Shown here: piece after piece, positions 16,187-24,668 of the stretch
Layout of the letters: each line of letters opens with the position of its first letter
Numbering within the stretch: position 1 is the first letter of the stretch
NCBI GenBank assembly: GCA_009861545.1
Contig: VXME01000076.1
Location: 1-64,000 of the forward strand
Origin: Acidobacteriota bacterium
GTDB lineage: Bacteria > Acidobacteriota > Vicinamibacteria > Vicinamibacterales > UBA8438
Length of the DNA stretch: 64,000 nucleotides
Direction: 5' to 3'
Program-made: the position numbers and the translations under genes
The notes under the pieces: model-generated
What the model was told of the DNA's origin: nothing
Database searches by the model: none
The model's input: the letters and a program-made list of their open reading frames with translations, nothing else

Positions 16187-16602
16187 AAGTGGCGGTCCGG
16201 TTCCTGCTCGACACGAACATCGTGTCGCATGTCGCGCGGTTTCCGCAGGGGGAGGTTGCGACTCGCATCGCCGAAGTCGGCGAGTCGCACGTGTGCACCA
16301 GCATCGTAGTGGCGTCCGAGTTGCGCTACGGTGCGGTGCGAAAGGGGTCCGAGCGCCTGAGCCGACGCATCGAGGCCGTTCTCTCGGCGCTGGAGGTGCT
16401 GGCGTTCGAGGAGCCGGCCGACCGGCGCTACGCCGAGTTGAGAGTTGACCTCGAACGTCGCGGTACGCCGATCGGACCCAACGACATGCTGATTGCCGCC
16501 CAGGCGCTGGCCGCGGACCTGACCGTCGTCACGGCGAATGTCGACGAATTCCGGCGGGTTCCCGCGCTCCTCGTCGAGAACTGGCTCGGGGCCGACGGAT
16601 GA
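16183..16602 (+). CDS. vapC: VapC PIN-domain RNase toxin (second pair)
   Basis: A 139-residue VapC starting with GTG and overlapping the vapB stop. It contains FLLDTNIVSHVARFPQGE, a conserved Glu in IVVASELRYGAVRKG, and GTPIGPNDMLIAAQALAADL with the late Asp. Length, order and motifs are standard for VapBC, so function is likely intact. A second GTG at 16189 is an alternative start. It ends the toxin-antitoxin block of the left-hand island. Confidence 0.88.
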   Translation: MKVAVRFLLDTNIVSHVARFPQGEVATRIAEVGESHVCTSIVVASELRYGAVRKGSERLSRRIEAVLSALEVLAFEEPADRRYAELRVDLERRGTPIGPNDMLIAAQALAADLTVVTANVDEFRRVPALLVENWLGADG

Positions 16603-16745
16603 TCTCGCTGCGGGAAGAGCGGGGCCGAGCCTTCCGGCCGGCAACCGGGCGGTCATCCTGCTGGTTTCCGGCAGGGCGGCGCGCTCGTCGTCGCGGGCGA
16701 AGGCATGGGTCTGCCCGCGCCTCCCTGCCGGTCGAAAGGGCGCGG

Positions 16746-17051
16746 TCACTCGACCTCGATGAAGATCGGGTTCGAGTAGAACCAGAGGTCGAGCCAGGGG
16801 TTCTCCCCGGCGTCGTCCACGGAAGGCTCGAGATCCGCGGTGTTCGTGCCGTGCACGCGGACGTAGAGGTCGCGATCGACCACGGGCAGCGCCGCCTCGA
16901 CGGTGTAGCCGGTGCTCCAGTGGCTGTGGATGTGCGAGTCGCCGGCCAGCCATTCGCGCTCGTCGGCGGGGGCGGCCAGTGCAAGGGCGGCCGCCGCGCA
17001 CAGCACGCAGAACCAGACGAAGCGGGGAGCGGCGGCAGCCTGTAAGGACAT
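16746..17051 (-). CDS. Shrunken PHP/DUF3604-like secreted protein
   Basis: A 101-residue protein with a signal peptide (FVWFCVLCAAAALALAAPA). Next comes WLAGDSHIHSHWSTGYTVEA, which looks like the first metal-binding motif of PHP phosphoesterases, then DNPWLDLWFYSNPIF-like text at the end, which resembles the C-terminus of the same family. The several hundred residues normally between these ends are missing, so an internal deletion is inferred and catalytic activity is unlikely. ATG codons lie at 17060 and 17051; 17051 has TAGGA about 8 bases upstream. It is the last gene of the hydrolase-P450 unit, 50 bases after the P450 stop. Confidence 0.6.
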   Translation of the reverse strand: MSLQAAAAPRFVWFCVLCAAAALALAAPADEREWLAGDSHIHSHWSTGYTVEAALPVVDRDLYVRVHGTNTADLEPSVDDAGENPWLDLWFYSNPIFIEVE

Positions 17052-17101
17052 GGCGGCCATCCTACCACCGCCTTCCGTCCGCTCCCGGACGGCGTGACCG
17101 A

Positions 17102-18517
17102 TTACGTGCCGTCTGAAGCCGCCGTGGTCGGTCGCTCCCGCGGCGACTCTTCCATTTCGGGAGTCGCTTCCGCGGCCCGCCGGCGCCGGCGCTTCATGCG
17201 GATCCGGAAGCGGTCGTCGGGACTGGGGGTGGGGACCGGACTGATCTTCAGAACGTAGTCCGGAGGATCCAGGGCCAGCTCGACTTCGTGGACGATGGTG
17301 GCCATCGTCGCGGCGATGGACACCTCGGCGAACCCGGCCCCGAGGCAGACGTGCGGGCCGGCGCCGAACGGGACGAACACCCCCGGCTGACGGTGCTCCT
17401 GCCGTTCGGGCGTGTAGCGCTCGATATCGAAGCGTTCGGGCTCGGGAAAGTACTCCGGCAGATGGTGCGGCACGGTCGTCGCCACGATGACCTTCTCTCC
17501 GGCCGGGATGGTGTAGCCGGCGAACTCGAACGTGTTCGACACGGTGCGCGTGATGGCCGGCGCGATCGGATACATCCGCAACGTCTCGAGCGCGACCCGG
17601 TGCGTGACATCGAGACGGCGCACGGCTGCCGCGGTCAGCGTGCCGTGCGCGAAGCTCGCATCCGCCTCGGCGGTCATCCGCTCTAGCAGGTCGGGGTGCT
17701 TCAGCAGCGCGTAGAGCATGAACGCGCACGTGCTCCCCACCGTGTCGAGCCCGGCGATGAACGGTCCCAGCACCGCCGGCATCAGATCGGTCTCGGGCAG
17801 GAACTGCGGGTCGCCATGGTGGAGCGCCATCAGCTCGTCCACGAGGTCGGGCCCGGCGCCGGATCGACGGTCCGGGTCGTGGGCCGCCCGCACCGTCGCG
17901 TAGAGCTCTTCGACCCGCTGGCGGGCGCGCCGGAAGCGCGGGGTCCGCGTCAGCACGGCCGGCCGCTGGCGCGTGACGCGCGCCGCGAGAAGGGTGCGCA
18001 CGAAGACGATCATGTCGTCCAGATAGTCGCGGGGCGACACGCCCGCGGCGATGGTGCCGAGCTGCTCGGTGATGATGCGCTGCAACGCGTACAGGCCGGG
18101 AATGGGCTCGTCGAGGGGCCACTCGGCAACCTCGCGCCTCGTGATGGCAATCACGTCGTCCAGGTGCTCGTGGATGAACGAGCGCGAGTAGCCGGGCTGC
18201 TGCGCCTTGCGCATCCGGGCGTGCTCGGCCCCGTCCATGCTCACCATCGAGCGCGCGGCGCCCAGCTCCTTGTCGAAATCCATCCAGAACTCGCGCGAGC
18301 GGAGGTGCCTGCTGCCCTCGCGCGTGACGAACAGGTTGGCCTCGGGTCCCGCCAGCACCGTGAACCGGCGGTGGAGCGCGCGGACGCGGAAGACGGGACC
18401 GAGTTGCAGGTACTGCCGGGTGAAGAACGCACCGACATCGCCGGCCATGGCGAATGCATCCCCGACCAGGGGCAGACTGGGGGCGCTCGGCGGTGCGTGC
18501 GCGGGGGCGGCGTTCAT
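17102..18517 (-). CDS. Cytochrome P450
   Basis: A 471-residue P450 monooxygenase. The I-helix FIAGLDTVGSTCAFML, the ExxR motif in ETLRMYPIAP, and the haem-binding loop FGAGPHVCLG with Cys about 391 as the thiolate ligand are all present. There is no membrane anchor, as usual for bacterial enzymes. It would hydroxylate an unknown substrate using external ferredoxin or reductase partners, none of which is nearby. An upstream in-frame start at 18553 would overlap the preceding gene; the ATG at 18517 leaves a 19-base gap and is preferred. It follows the serine hydrolase on the same strand, suggesting co-expression. Confidence 0.93.
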   Translation of the reverse strand: MNAAPAHAPPSAPSLPLVGDAFAMAGDVGAFFTRQYLQLGPVFRVRALHRRFTVLAGPEANLFVTREGSRHLRSREFWMDFDKELGAARSMVSMDGAEHARMRKAQQPGYSRSFIHEHLDDVIAITRREVAEWPLDEPIPGLYALQRIITEQLGTIAAGVSPRDYLDDMIVFVRTLLAARVTRQRPAVLTRTPRFRRARQRVEELYATVRAAHDPDRRSGAGPDLVDELMALHHGDPQFLPETDLMPAVLGPFIAGLDTVGSTCAFMLYALLKHPDLLERMTAEADASFAHGTLTAAAVRRLDVTHRVALETLRMYPIAPAITRTVSNTFEFAGYTIPAGEKVIVATTVPHHLPEYFPEPERFDIERYTPERQEHRQPGVFVPFGAGPHVCLGAGFAEVSIAATMATIVHEVELALDPPDYVLKISPVPTPSPDDRFRIRMKRRRRRAAEATPEMEESPRERPTTAASDGT

Positions 18518-18536
18518 CAGCCGATGCCTCGCCGGG

Positions 18537-20066
18537 TCACATGCCCGCCGCACGTACGCTGTAGTTGTCGTTGCGCCACATCAGCATCCGTCCGTCGGGC
18601 AGCGCTTCGAAGCGGAACTCCTCGCCGAGGTCGCCGTTGTCGCGCACCCGCCGGAACGTGCCGTCCTCGATGTGGCGGAGCCGGGTCAGCGCGTCCAGCG
18701 GATCGTCGGTGGGGAGCGGCAGCACGTGCAGATCGCCTTCCCGGATGAGCACCGCGCTCTCGCCCCCGAGCGGCCGCTGGTAGGCGCCCGTGAAACGCAT
18801 GAGGGTCTCCCGGTCCGCCGCGGCGCCGCCCGAGGAGCCGTCGGCGGTCCCGTCGGCGGGCGTGCCGCCGTCGGGCTTCCCGGCCGCTTTGCGCAGGGCG
18901 GGCGCGACGATGTCGTAGGCGGTCTGCGCGAACCGGCGGGAGTTCACGCCCTGGCCGTTGGCCATGAACGCCGTGGCCACCTTGTCCTGCGGGCGCAGCA
19001 GCAGGTGGCTGCGATAGCCCGGGCAGGAGCCGCCGTGGCCCGCGAAGGTATCGCCGTCCGACTGCCACACCGAGAAGCCCAGCCCGTAGGTGGTGTCGCC
19101 GTCGGGCTCGAGCCAGTGCACCCGGTGCATCTCGCGCAGCGTGTTGCGGTCGAGCAGCGCGTCGTCTCCCGCGAGCACGCGGAACTGCCACGAGGCGAAG
19201 CGCCCCAGGTCCTCCACCGTGGATATGAACCCGGCCGCGGGGCTGATGCCGCGCACCCGATAGTCGGGCACGGGCTGGCGCTTGCCGTCCCGCCCGCGCG
19301 CGGTGTAGCCGCTCGCCAGCCGGTTGTCCCGGAAGCGGTCCTCGTGGTCAGTGAAGGTGCTCGTCATCCCCAGCGGGTCCAGGATGTTCGCGCGGATGTA
19401 GTCGTCGTAGGGCTGCCCGGACGCCGCCGCCACGATCTCGCCGGCCAGGGTGAGTCCCAGGTTGGAGTACTGGTAGTAGGTGCGCGGGGGGTAGAGCATC
19501 GACTGGGTGGGCAGCGTGCCGACGATCTGCTCGTGGGTCGGGAAGGGATAGTCGGGGCCGGTCCAGTACGGCGCGCCCGCCTCGCGCGGGAGCCCCGAGG
19601 TATGGGTGAGCAGCCCTTCGACGGTGACCGCGCCCGCCGCCGGGTCGTCGTCCTGGATGTCGAACCAGTCCAGATGCTTCGCCACCGGATCGTCGAGGTC
19701 CACCTTGCCCTGGTCGCGCAACTGCAGCACGCCGACCGCGGTGAAGAGCTTGGAGATCGAGCAGATGGAGTACATCGTCGACGGGGTCGCCCGCTCCTCC
19801 CGCTCCACGTGCGCATACCCGTAGCCCTTCGCCCACACGAGCTCCTGATCGTGCACCACCGAGAGGGAGGCGCCGGGGATGCCGCCGTAGGCCTGCGCCG
19901 CATCCATCCAGACGTCCAGAAGGTGCAGGGCTTCGGCGACGCCCGGATCCCCGGTGATCGATTGCTGCGCGCGCAGCGACGGCGCGGCGAGCAGGAAGAG
20001 CGCAAGCGCGGCGGCGCCGGCGCGGATACGGGACGCCGGCCGAAGCGGAATGGGCGTTGTCTTCAT
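18537..20066 (-). CDS. Secreted beta-lactamase-family serine hydrolase
   Basis: A 509-residue class C beta-lactamase-like hydrolase, with a signal peptide ending near PSLRAQ. The catalytic SxxK is SISK (103-106), the YxN motif is in YYQYSNLG, and the third motif is HGGS. A C-terminal domain of about 120 residues (MRFTGAYQRPL and onward) is the usual accessory barrel. The family includes DD-peptidases and esterases, so the substrate is open; location is the periplasm. ATG 20066 is chosen because it places the signal peptide at the N-terminus. The gene starts the minus-strand unit with P450 and diverges from the pyruvate dehydrogenase operon. Confidence 0.9.
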   Translation of the reverse strand: MKTTPIPLRPASRIRAGAAALALFLLAAPSLRAQQSITGDPGVAEALHLLDVWMDAAQAYGGIPGASLSVVHDQELVWAKGYGYAHVEREERATPSTMYSICSISKLFTAVGVLQLRDQGKVDLDDPVAKHLDWFDIQDDDPAAGAVTVEGLLTHTSGLPREAGAPYWTGPDYPFPTHEQIVGTLPTQSMLYPPRTYYQYSNLGLTLAGEIVAAASGQPYDDYIRANILDPLGMTSTFTDHEDRFRDNRLASGYTARGRDGKRQPVPDYRVRGISPAAGFISTVEDLGRFASWQFRVLAGDDALLDRNTLREMHRVHWLEPDGDTTYGLGFSVWQSDGDTFAGHGGSCPGYRSHLLLRPQDKVATAFMANGQGVNSRRFAQTAYDIVAPALRKAAGKPDGGTPADGTADGSSGGAAADRETLMRFTGAYQRPLGGESAVLIREGDLHVLPLPTDDPLDALTRLRHIEDGTFRRVRDNGDLGEEFRFEALPDGRMLMWRNDNYSVRAAGM

Positions 20067-20143
20067 CAGCGTAGTGTACCGATGGGCCGCGGGCAGGTCC
20101 ATGAGATGGCCGGGATGGTTGTTGCCGCGCTGCGAGTCGTGGC

Positions 20144-21247
20144 ATGGTGGTAGTAGTGACTGCCGTCGCGTCGTTCGAGATCGAGTACCGGCGATACCTC
20201 GATCCGGCCGGTCGTCCGGAACGGCCGCTGCCCGCCTTCGCCCGCGACCGTGACGCGCTCGTGTCGCTGTATCGCGCGATGGTGCTGACGCGCGCCTTCG
20301 ACGCGAAGGCGATCGCCCTGCAGCGCACCGGCCGGCTCGGCACGTACCCGTCCTGCCTGGGCCAAGAGGCGGTGGCGGTGGGGCTCGGGGCGGCCATGGC
20401 CGCGGACGACGTGCTGCTGCCCTACGCGCGGGAGCAGGGCGCGCAGTTCCTCCGCGGGGTCACGCCGACCGAGTTGTTCCTCTACTGGGGCGGCGACGAG
20501 CGGGGCAGCGACTTCGGCCGCGCCCGCGAAGACTTCCCGATCTGCGTGCCGGTCGCCAGCCACGCCCCGCACGCCGTCGGGGTCGCCCTCGCGTTTCAGC
20601 TTCGGAACGAGCGCCGGGCCGCGGTCTGCGTGGCGGGCGACGGCGCCACCTCGAAGGGCGACTACTACGAGGCGCTGAACGTCGCGGGCGCCTGGCGGCT
20701 GCCGGTGGTGTTCGTCGTGACCAACAACCAGTGGGCCATCTCGCTGCCGCGTTCGGCCCAGACGGCGGCGGCCACGCTGGCCCAGAAGGCGATCGCCGCC
20801 GGGTTCGCCGGCGAGCAAGTCGACGGGAACGACGTCGTCGCCGTGCGCGACGCCGTGCACCGCGCGCTGTCGCACGCCCGCGACGGCGCCGGTCCGCACC
20901 TGATCGAGGCGATCACCTACCGGCTGTCCGACCACACCACGGCGGACAACGCGAGCCGCTACCGCGACGACGAGTCGGTCGGAGGCCATTGGCGGGAGGA
21001 CCCGATCGCGCGGCTGCGCGTTCACCTGACCGCCGCGCACGGCTGGTCGAAGGACGAGGAGGAAGCGACGCTGGCGTCGTGCGCCGCCGAGGTGGATCGC
21101 GCCGCGGAGGAGTACCTGGCGACGCCGCCCCAGCCGCCCGAGGCGGTCTTCGACTACATGTACGAGCGGCTCCCGGCCGACCTGGCCGAGCAGCGCGCGG
21201 CGGCCGCCGAGGCGCGGGCGGCGGCGGCGCGATCCGACGATGGCTGA
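20144..21247 (+). CDS. pdhA: Pyruvate (or branched 2-oxoacid) dehydrogenase E1 alpha
   Basis: A 367-residue thiamine-diphosphate enzyme subunit. The TPP motif runs from GDGATSKGDYYEALNVAG to NNQWA. TYPSCLGQEAVAVGLG and HAPHAVGVALAFQLR are typical of the heterotetrameric E1 alpha type. With E1 beta it decarboxylates a 2-oxoacid and acetylates the E2 lipoyl group. The 77-base gap to the divergent hydrolase gene should contain the promoter. The last codons overlap pdhB by 8 bases. Pyruvate and branched-chain substrates cannot be told apart from the sequence alone. Confidence 0.92.
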   Translation: MVVVVTAVASFEIEYRRYLDPAGRPERPLPAFARDRDALVSLYRAMVLTRAFDAKAIALQRTGRLGTYPSCLGQEAVAVGLGAAMAADDVLLPYAREQGAQFLRGVTPTELFLYWGGDERGSDFGRAREDFPICVPVASHAPHAVGVALAFQLRNERRAAVCVAGDGATSKGDYYEALNVAGAWRLPVVFVVTNNQWAISLPRSAQTAAATLAQKAIAAGFAGEQVDGNDVVAVRDAVHRALSHARDGAGPHLIEAITYRLSDHTTADNASRYRDDESVGGHWREDPIARLRVHLTAAHGWSKDEEEATLASCAAEVDRAAEEYLATPPQPPEAVFDYMYERLPADLAEQRAAAAEARAAAARSDDG

Positions 21248-22229
21248 GCGGGTCGAGCGGACGATGGTGCAGGCGCTCAACGCCGCGCTCGCGCGGGCGC
21301 TGGCGGAGGACGAGCGCGTGCTCGTGCTCGGCGAGGACGTTGGGATCGACGGCGGCGTCTTCCGGGTGACCGACGGCCTGCTGGATCGCTTCGGGGCCGG
21401 CCGCGTGCGGGACACGCCGCTCGCCGAGACCGCCATCGCGGGGTTGTCGGTGGGCGTCGCGGCGCAGGGGTTTCGGCCGGTCGCCGAGATCCAGTTCATG
21501 GGGTTCATCCAATCCACGGTCGACCAGCTCGTCTGCCACGCGTCGCGGCTGCGGTGGCGCACGCGGGGGCGGCTGACCTGCCCGCTGGTGGTTCGCGCGC
21601 CGTACGGCGGCGGCATTCATGCCATCGAGCACCATTCCGAGAGCACCGAGGCGATGTTCGCCCACGTCCCGGGCCTGCGCGTCGTCATCCCGTCGTCGCC
21701 CGCCCGCGCGTACGGGCTGCTGCTTGCGGCGATCCGCGATCCGGACCCCGTGCTCTTCCTCGAGCCGAAGCGGATCTACCGCGCGTCCAGGGAAGGGGTG
21801 CCGGACGACGGCGCGGCCGCGCCCCTCGATTCCTGCTTCCAGCTTCGCGACGGGGACGACCTGACGCTGGTGACCTGGGGCGCCATGATCGTGGAGACGC
21901 TGGCCGCCGCCGACCGGTTGGCGACCGAAGGCGTGACCGCCGACGTGCTCGACGTCGCCACGCTGTCGCCGCTCGACATGGGGACGATTCTGCGCTCGGT
22001 GGAGAAGACGGGTCGCTGCGTCATCGTCCACGAGGCGCCGTTGACCGCCGGTTTCGGCGCAGAGATCGCCGCGCGGCTGGCCGAGCACGGACTGCTGTCG
22101 CTGCGGGCGCCGGTCAGGCGGGTCACCGGCTACGACACCGTGCCGCCCCTGCCGCGCCTGGAGCACCTCTACCTGCCGTCGACCGGACGCGTGCTGGCGG
22201 CGGCGCGGGAAACACTCGCATTCTCTTGA
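21240..22229 (+). CDS. pdhB: 2-oxoacid dehydrogenase E1 beta
   Basis: A 329-residue transketolase-like subunit. VLVLGEDVGIDGGVFRVTDG, DTPLAETAIAGLSVG and EIQFMGFIQSTVDQLVCHAS are hallmark segments, and the C-terminal transketolase domain has GRCVIVHEAPLTAGFGAEIA. It forms the alpha2-beta2 E1 with the upstream gene. The ATG overlaps the pdhA stop, and E2 follows after 16 bases. Nothing is unusual in length or motifs. Confidence 0.93.
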   Translation: MAERVERTMVQALNAALARALAEDERVLVLGEDVGIDGGVFRVTDGLLDRFGAGRVRDTPLAETAIAGLSVGVAAQGFRPVAEIQFMGFIQSTVDQLVCHASRLRWRTRGRLTCPLVVRAPYGGGIHAIEHHSESTEAMFAHVPGLRVVIPSSPARAYGLLLAAIRDPDPVLFLEPKRIYRASREGVPDDGAAAPLDSCFQLRDGDDLTLVTWGAMIVETLAAADRLATEGVTADVLDVATLSPLDMGTILRSVEKTGRCVIVHEAPLTAGFGAEIAARLAEHGLLSLRAPVRRVTGYDTVPPLPRLEHLYLPSTGRVLAAARETLAFS

Positions 22230-22245
22230 TCGAGGGAGTCTGGGG

Positions 22246-23391
22246 TTGGGTGGAAACACGACGGACACGTTCACGCTTCCCGACCTCGGCGAGGGACTGC
22301 AGGAAGCGGAGATCGTCTCGTGGCACGTGACGGAGGGCGACCACGTGGTCACGGATCAGCCGCTCGTGGCGGTCGAGACGGACAAGGCCGTGGTCGAGAT
22401 CCCGTCGCCGCGGTCGGCGCGCGTCGTCAGGCTGCACGGCGCCACGGGCGGCCGGGTCGCGGTGGGCGAGCCGCTGGTGGAGTTCGAGTCCGCCGACGCG
22501 CAGGCGGACGCGGGGACCGTCGTCGGGACCATCGACGCGACCGCGCCCGCCGAGACGTCGCGCGCCGCCGCGCCTCGGGCCGCCGGTGGGAGGATGACGC
22601 CGGCCGTACGCGCGCTGGCCCGCAAGCTGGGCATCGATCCGGCGCTGGTGCAGGGGACCGGACCGGCGGGTGCGATCACGACGGCGGACGTGGAGCGCGC
22701 GGCCCAGGCGTTCGCTGCGGCGGCGCCCGCCGAGCCGCTACGCGGCCCCCGGCGCGCGATGGCCGAGCGGATGGCGAAGGCCCACGCCGAGGTCGTGCCG
22801 GCAACGGTGACCGACCAGGCCGACGTCGAGGCGTGGCCGGCGGGGGCGGACGTGACCCTGCGCCTGATCCGCGCGGTGGCCGCCGGCTGCGCCGCCGCGC
22901 CGGCCCTGAATGCCTGGTTCGAGCCGGAGACGATGTCGCGCCGGTTGCACGAGCGGATCGATCTCGGCATCGCCGTGGATCTGGACGACGACGGCCTGTT
23001 CGTCCCGGTGCTCCGCGACGTCGGCCGGCGAAATGCGGTGGCGCTGAAACGCGGCCTCGAACGGCTCAAGGCGGACGTTCGGCAGCGCACGATCCCGCTC
23101 GGCGAGCTGCGCGGACAGACGATCACCCTGTCGAACTTCGGGACCGTCGGCGGGCAGCACGCCGAGCTGGTGGTGGTGCCGCCGCAGGTCGCCATACTCG
23201 GCGTGGGCCGGATGACGGAGCAGGTCGTCGCCACGGATGGCGCGCCGGCCGTCCACCGCGTGCTTCCGCTGTCGCTGACCTTCGATCACCGGGCGGTGAC
23301 CGGCGCCGAGGCGGCGCGGTTTCTCCGTGCCGTGGTCGAAGAGCTCGAAGGGGCGGAGCCGTCGGCAGCGTCGCGACTTCGAGACCCGTGA
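22246..23391 (+). CDS. pdhC: 2-oxoacid dehydrogenase E2 (dihydrolipoyl acyltransferase)
   Basis: A 381-residue E2 with one N-terminal lipoyl domain (lipoylated Lys about 47 in VETDKAVVEI), a peripheral-subunit binding domain near TPAVRALARKLGIDP, and a catalytic domain ending TFDHRAVTGAEAARFL with the active His. It starts with TTG, preceded by GAGGGAG at 22231-22237. Only one lipoyl domain is present. No dihydrolipoamide dehydrogenase (E3) gene follows, so E3 must come from elsewhere in the genome. It closes the three-gene operon, and a minus-strand gene converges on it. Confidence 0.93.
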   Translation: MGGNTTDTFTLPDLGEGLQEAEIVSWHVTEGDHVVTDQPLVAVETDKAVVEIPSPRSARVVRLHGATGGRVAVGEPLVEFESADAQADAGTVVGTIDATAPAETSRAAAPRAAGGRMTPAVRALARKLGIDPALVQGTGPAGAITTADVERAAQAFAAAAPAEPLRGPRRAMAERMAKAHAEVVPATVTDQADVEAWPAGADVTLRLIRAVAAGCAAAPALNAWFEPETMSRRLHERIDLGIAVDLDDDGLFVPVLRDVGRRNAVALKRGLERLKADVRQRTIPLGELRGQTITLSNFGTVGGQHAELVVVPPQVAILGVGRMTEQVVATDGAPAVHRVLPLSLTFDHRAVTGAEAARFLRAVVEELEGAEPSAASRLRDP

Positions 23392-23415
23392 GCCGCGAGG
23401 CGCTCCCGCGTCGGG

Positions 23416-23802
23416 TTACGAGTTGGAATCCTGTCGCACCCTCTTCAGTCGCACGGCCGGCAGCTTCTTCAGGCGTTGACTCTGCGGATCGACTTCCACC
23501 CCCACGGACTCCAGCGCCGTCACCCCGAGCAGCGGCTCGGCGTCGGCGTCGCCGAAGATGATGAGGCCGGCGGTCAGCTCTCCCATGAACTCGATCCGTG
23601 CGCCCGCGACGTCCATGCTGACTTCGCTGCCGTCGGCCAGCTCGTAGACGCGCTGTCCCTCCGGTCGGATGCCGATCGCTTCCAATCGGGATCGCGGCAC
23701 GAGCGAGTCGATGGCGCCCGTGTCTACGAGGAAGCTGCCCTCCCAGCTCCGGGTTGGGTCGGCCGGGTTTCGCACCGTGACATCGACGTGAGTGACACCC
23801 AT
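23416..23802 (-). CDS. Clan AA (retropepsin-like) aspartic protease
   Basis: A 128-residue protein with the single-chain half-pepsin active site FLVDTGAIDSLVP (Asp 27, Thr, Gly) and a second family motif in LLGVTALESVGVEVDPQ. Such short proteins act as homodimers. There is no signal peptide or membrane segment, so it is probably cytoplasmic. The target is unknown. It converges with pdhC and is divergent from the secreted protein at 24005; the 202-base gap between 23802 and 24005 holds no other gene. Confidence 0.8.
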   Translation of the reverse strand: MGVTHVDVTVRNPADPTRSWEGSFLVDTGAIDSLVPRSRLEAIGIRPEGQRVYELADGSEVSMDVAGARIEFMGELTAGLIIFGDADAEPLLGVTALESVGVEVDPQSQRLKKLPAVRLKRVRQDSNS

Positions 23803-24004
23803 GGCGACGTTTACAACTATACCGCGAAACGTTGCACGGTCGATGCGCGACCTCCTGCTTCGCTGGGCCGGTGGTCGAGAACCCTTGACATGCGGGCACT
23901 CTTGGGGTGTACCTGAACCGTACTGAAATGGAGCACCGTCGCGGCGGTTGCCGGTCGATCGGGGACGGGCAGCGACGAGACGACGTGTCCGCTTGGGGGC
24001 TGCC

Positions 24005-24571
24005 ATGACTCTCCACTGCCGCATCGTCTCGGTGGCCGCGGGTCTGTCACTGCTGGCCGTGCCGGCGCAGGCGCAGTGGCGGCAGTGCGCCGACGGACTC
24101 GAAGCGCTCCGGGCGGCCGCCGCGGAAGCGAACGGGACGAGCGGCGCCATCGCCTCGCTGGAGGCTGCGCTGGTCGAGAACCGGGACGACCACACGCGCT
24201 GCATGCAGGATCTCGAGGTGTTCCGGATCGATCGCGAAACCAGCCCGATCCGTGAAGCCGTGCTGCGGGACGGGTGCAACCAGCAGGTGCAGACCTACCG
24301 GACGACCGAGCGGCGGCTGACCTCGGAGGTGGAGCGAGCCGGCTCGGTCTTCCGCGCGCTGGCTGCGGCCGTGCAGGCCGTAGAGCTGAGCTGTCAGTAC
24401 CCGCTCGCGGCCTATGCGCCGGCAGAGCCGCCGGTCGGGTCCGCGAGCCCGGCTTGCGAGCGCTTCCTCGGTAGCCGGCCGGGGGTGCCGATCGAGTCGT
24501 TGCGCGTGCTCTGCACCGCGGAGATGTCCGCCGAGGAGTGCGCAGCTTGCCTCGGCGAGCCACGGAACTAG
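24005..24571 (+). CDS. Secreted Cys-containing protein of unknown function
   Basis: A 188-residue protein with a clear signal peptide (IVSVAAGLSLLAVPAQA). The mature part begins QWRQCADGLEALRAAAAEAN and is rich in helices. It has paired cysteines, including a C-terminal CTAEMSAEECAACLGE, so disulfides in the periplasm are likely. Residues 30-130 have a helical, partly heptad-like pattern. I do not recognise the family. ATG 24005 places the signal peptide at the N-terminus. It converges with the gene at 24669, with a strong hairpin between them. Confidence 0.65.
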   Translation: MTLHCRIVSVAAGLSLLAVPAQAQWRQCADGLEALRAAAAEANGTSGAIASLEAALVENRDDHTRCMQDLEVFRIDRETSPIREAVLRDGCNQQVQTYRTTERRLTSEVERAGSVFRALAAAVQAVELSCQYPLAAYAPAEPPVGSASPACERFLGSRPGVPIESLRVLCTAEMSAEECAACLGEPRN

Positions 24572-24584
24572 CCCGACAATCCTG

Positions 24585-24619
24585 CCGCAGTGCAACCGCA
24601 GGCAGCGGTCGCACTGCGG
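24585..24619. terminator. Bidirectional terminator hairpin between convergent genes
   Basis: The arms CCGCAGTGC (24585-24593) and GCACTGCGG (24611-24619) pair perfectly, and inside them ACCGC (24595-24599) pairs with GCGGT (24605-24609), leaving one mismatch and a 5-base loop. It sits between the stops at 24571 (+) and 24669 (-). No long T-run is present. Confidence 0.7.
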
Positions 24620-24620
24620 A

Positions 24621-24646
24621 CTCCGATTGCCGCCCAACCGGGCCTG
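24621..24646 (-). repeat. 26-bp dispersed repeat, copy 1
   Basis: These 26 bases are the exact reverse complement of 39614-39639. Both copies are intergenic, lie just past a gene end, and adjoin a hairpin. Key sequence: CCGATTGCCGCCCAACCGGG on the plus strand. Confidence 0.85.
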
Positions 24647-24668
24647 CGACGGTGCTTCGCCCGCGCCG

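Noticed and set aside
18207-20153. A 648-codon open frame on the plus strand
   Set aside because: It is antisense to the serine hydrolase and P450 genes, with no signal peptide or domain text.
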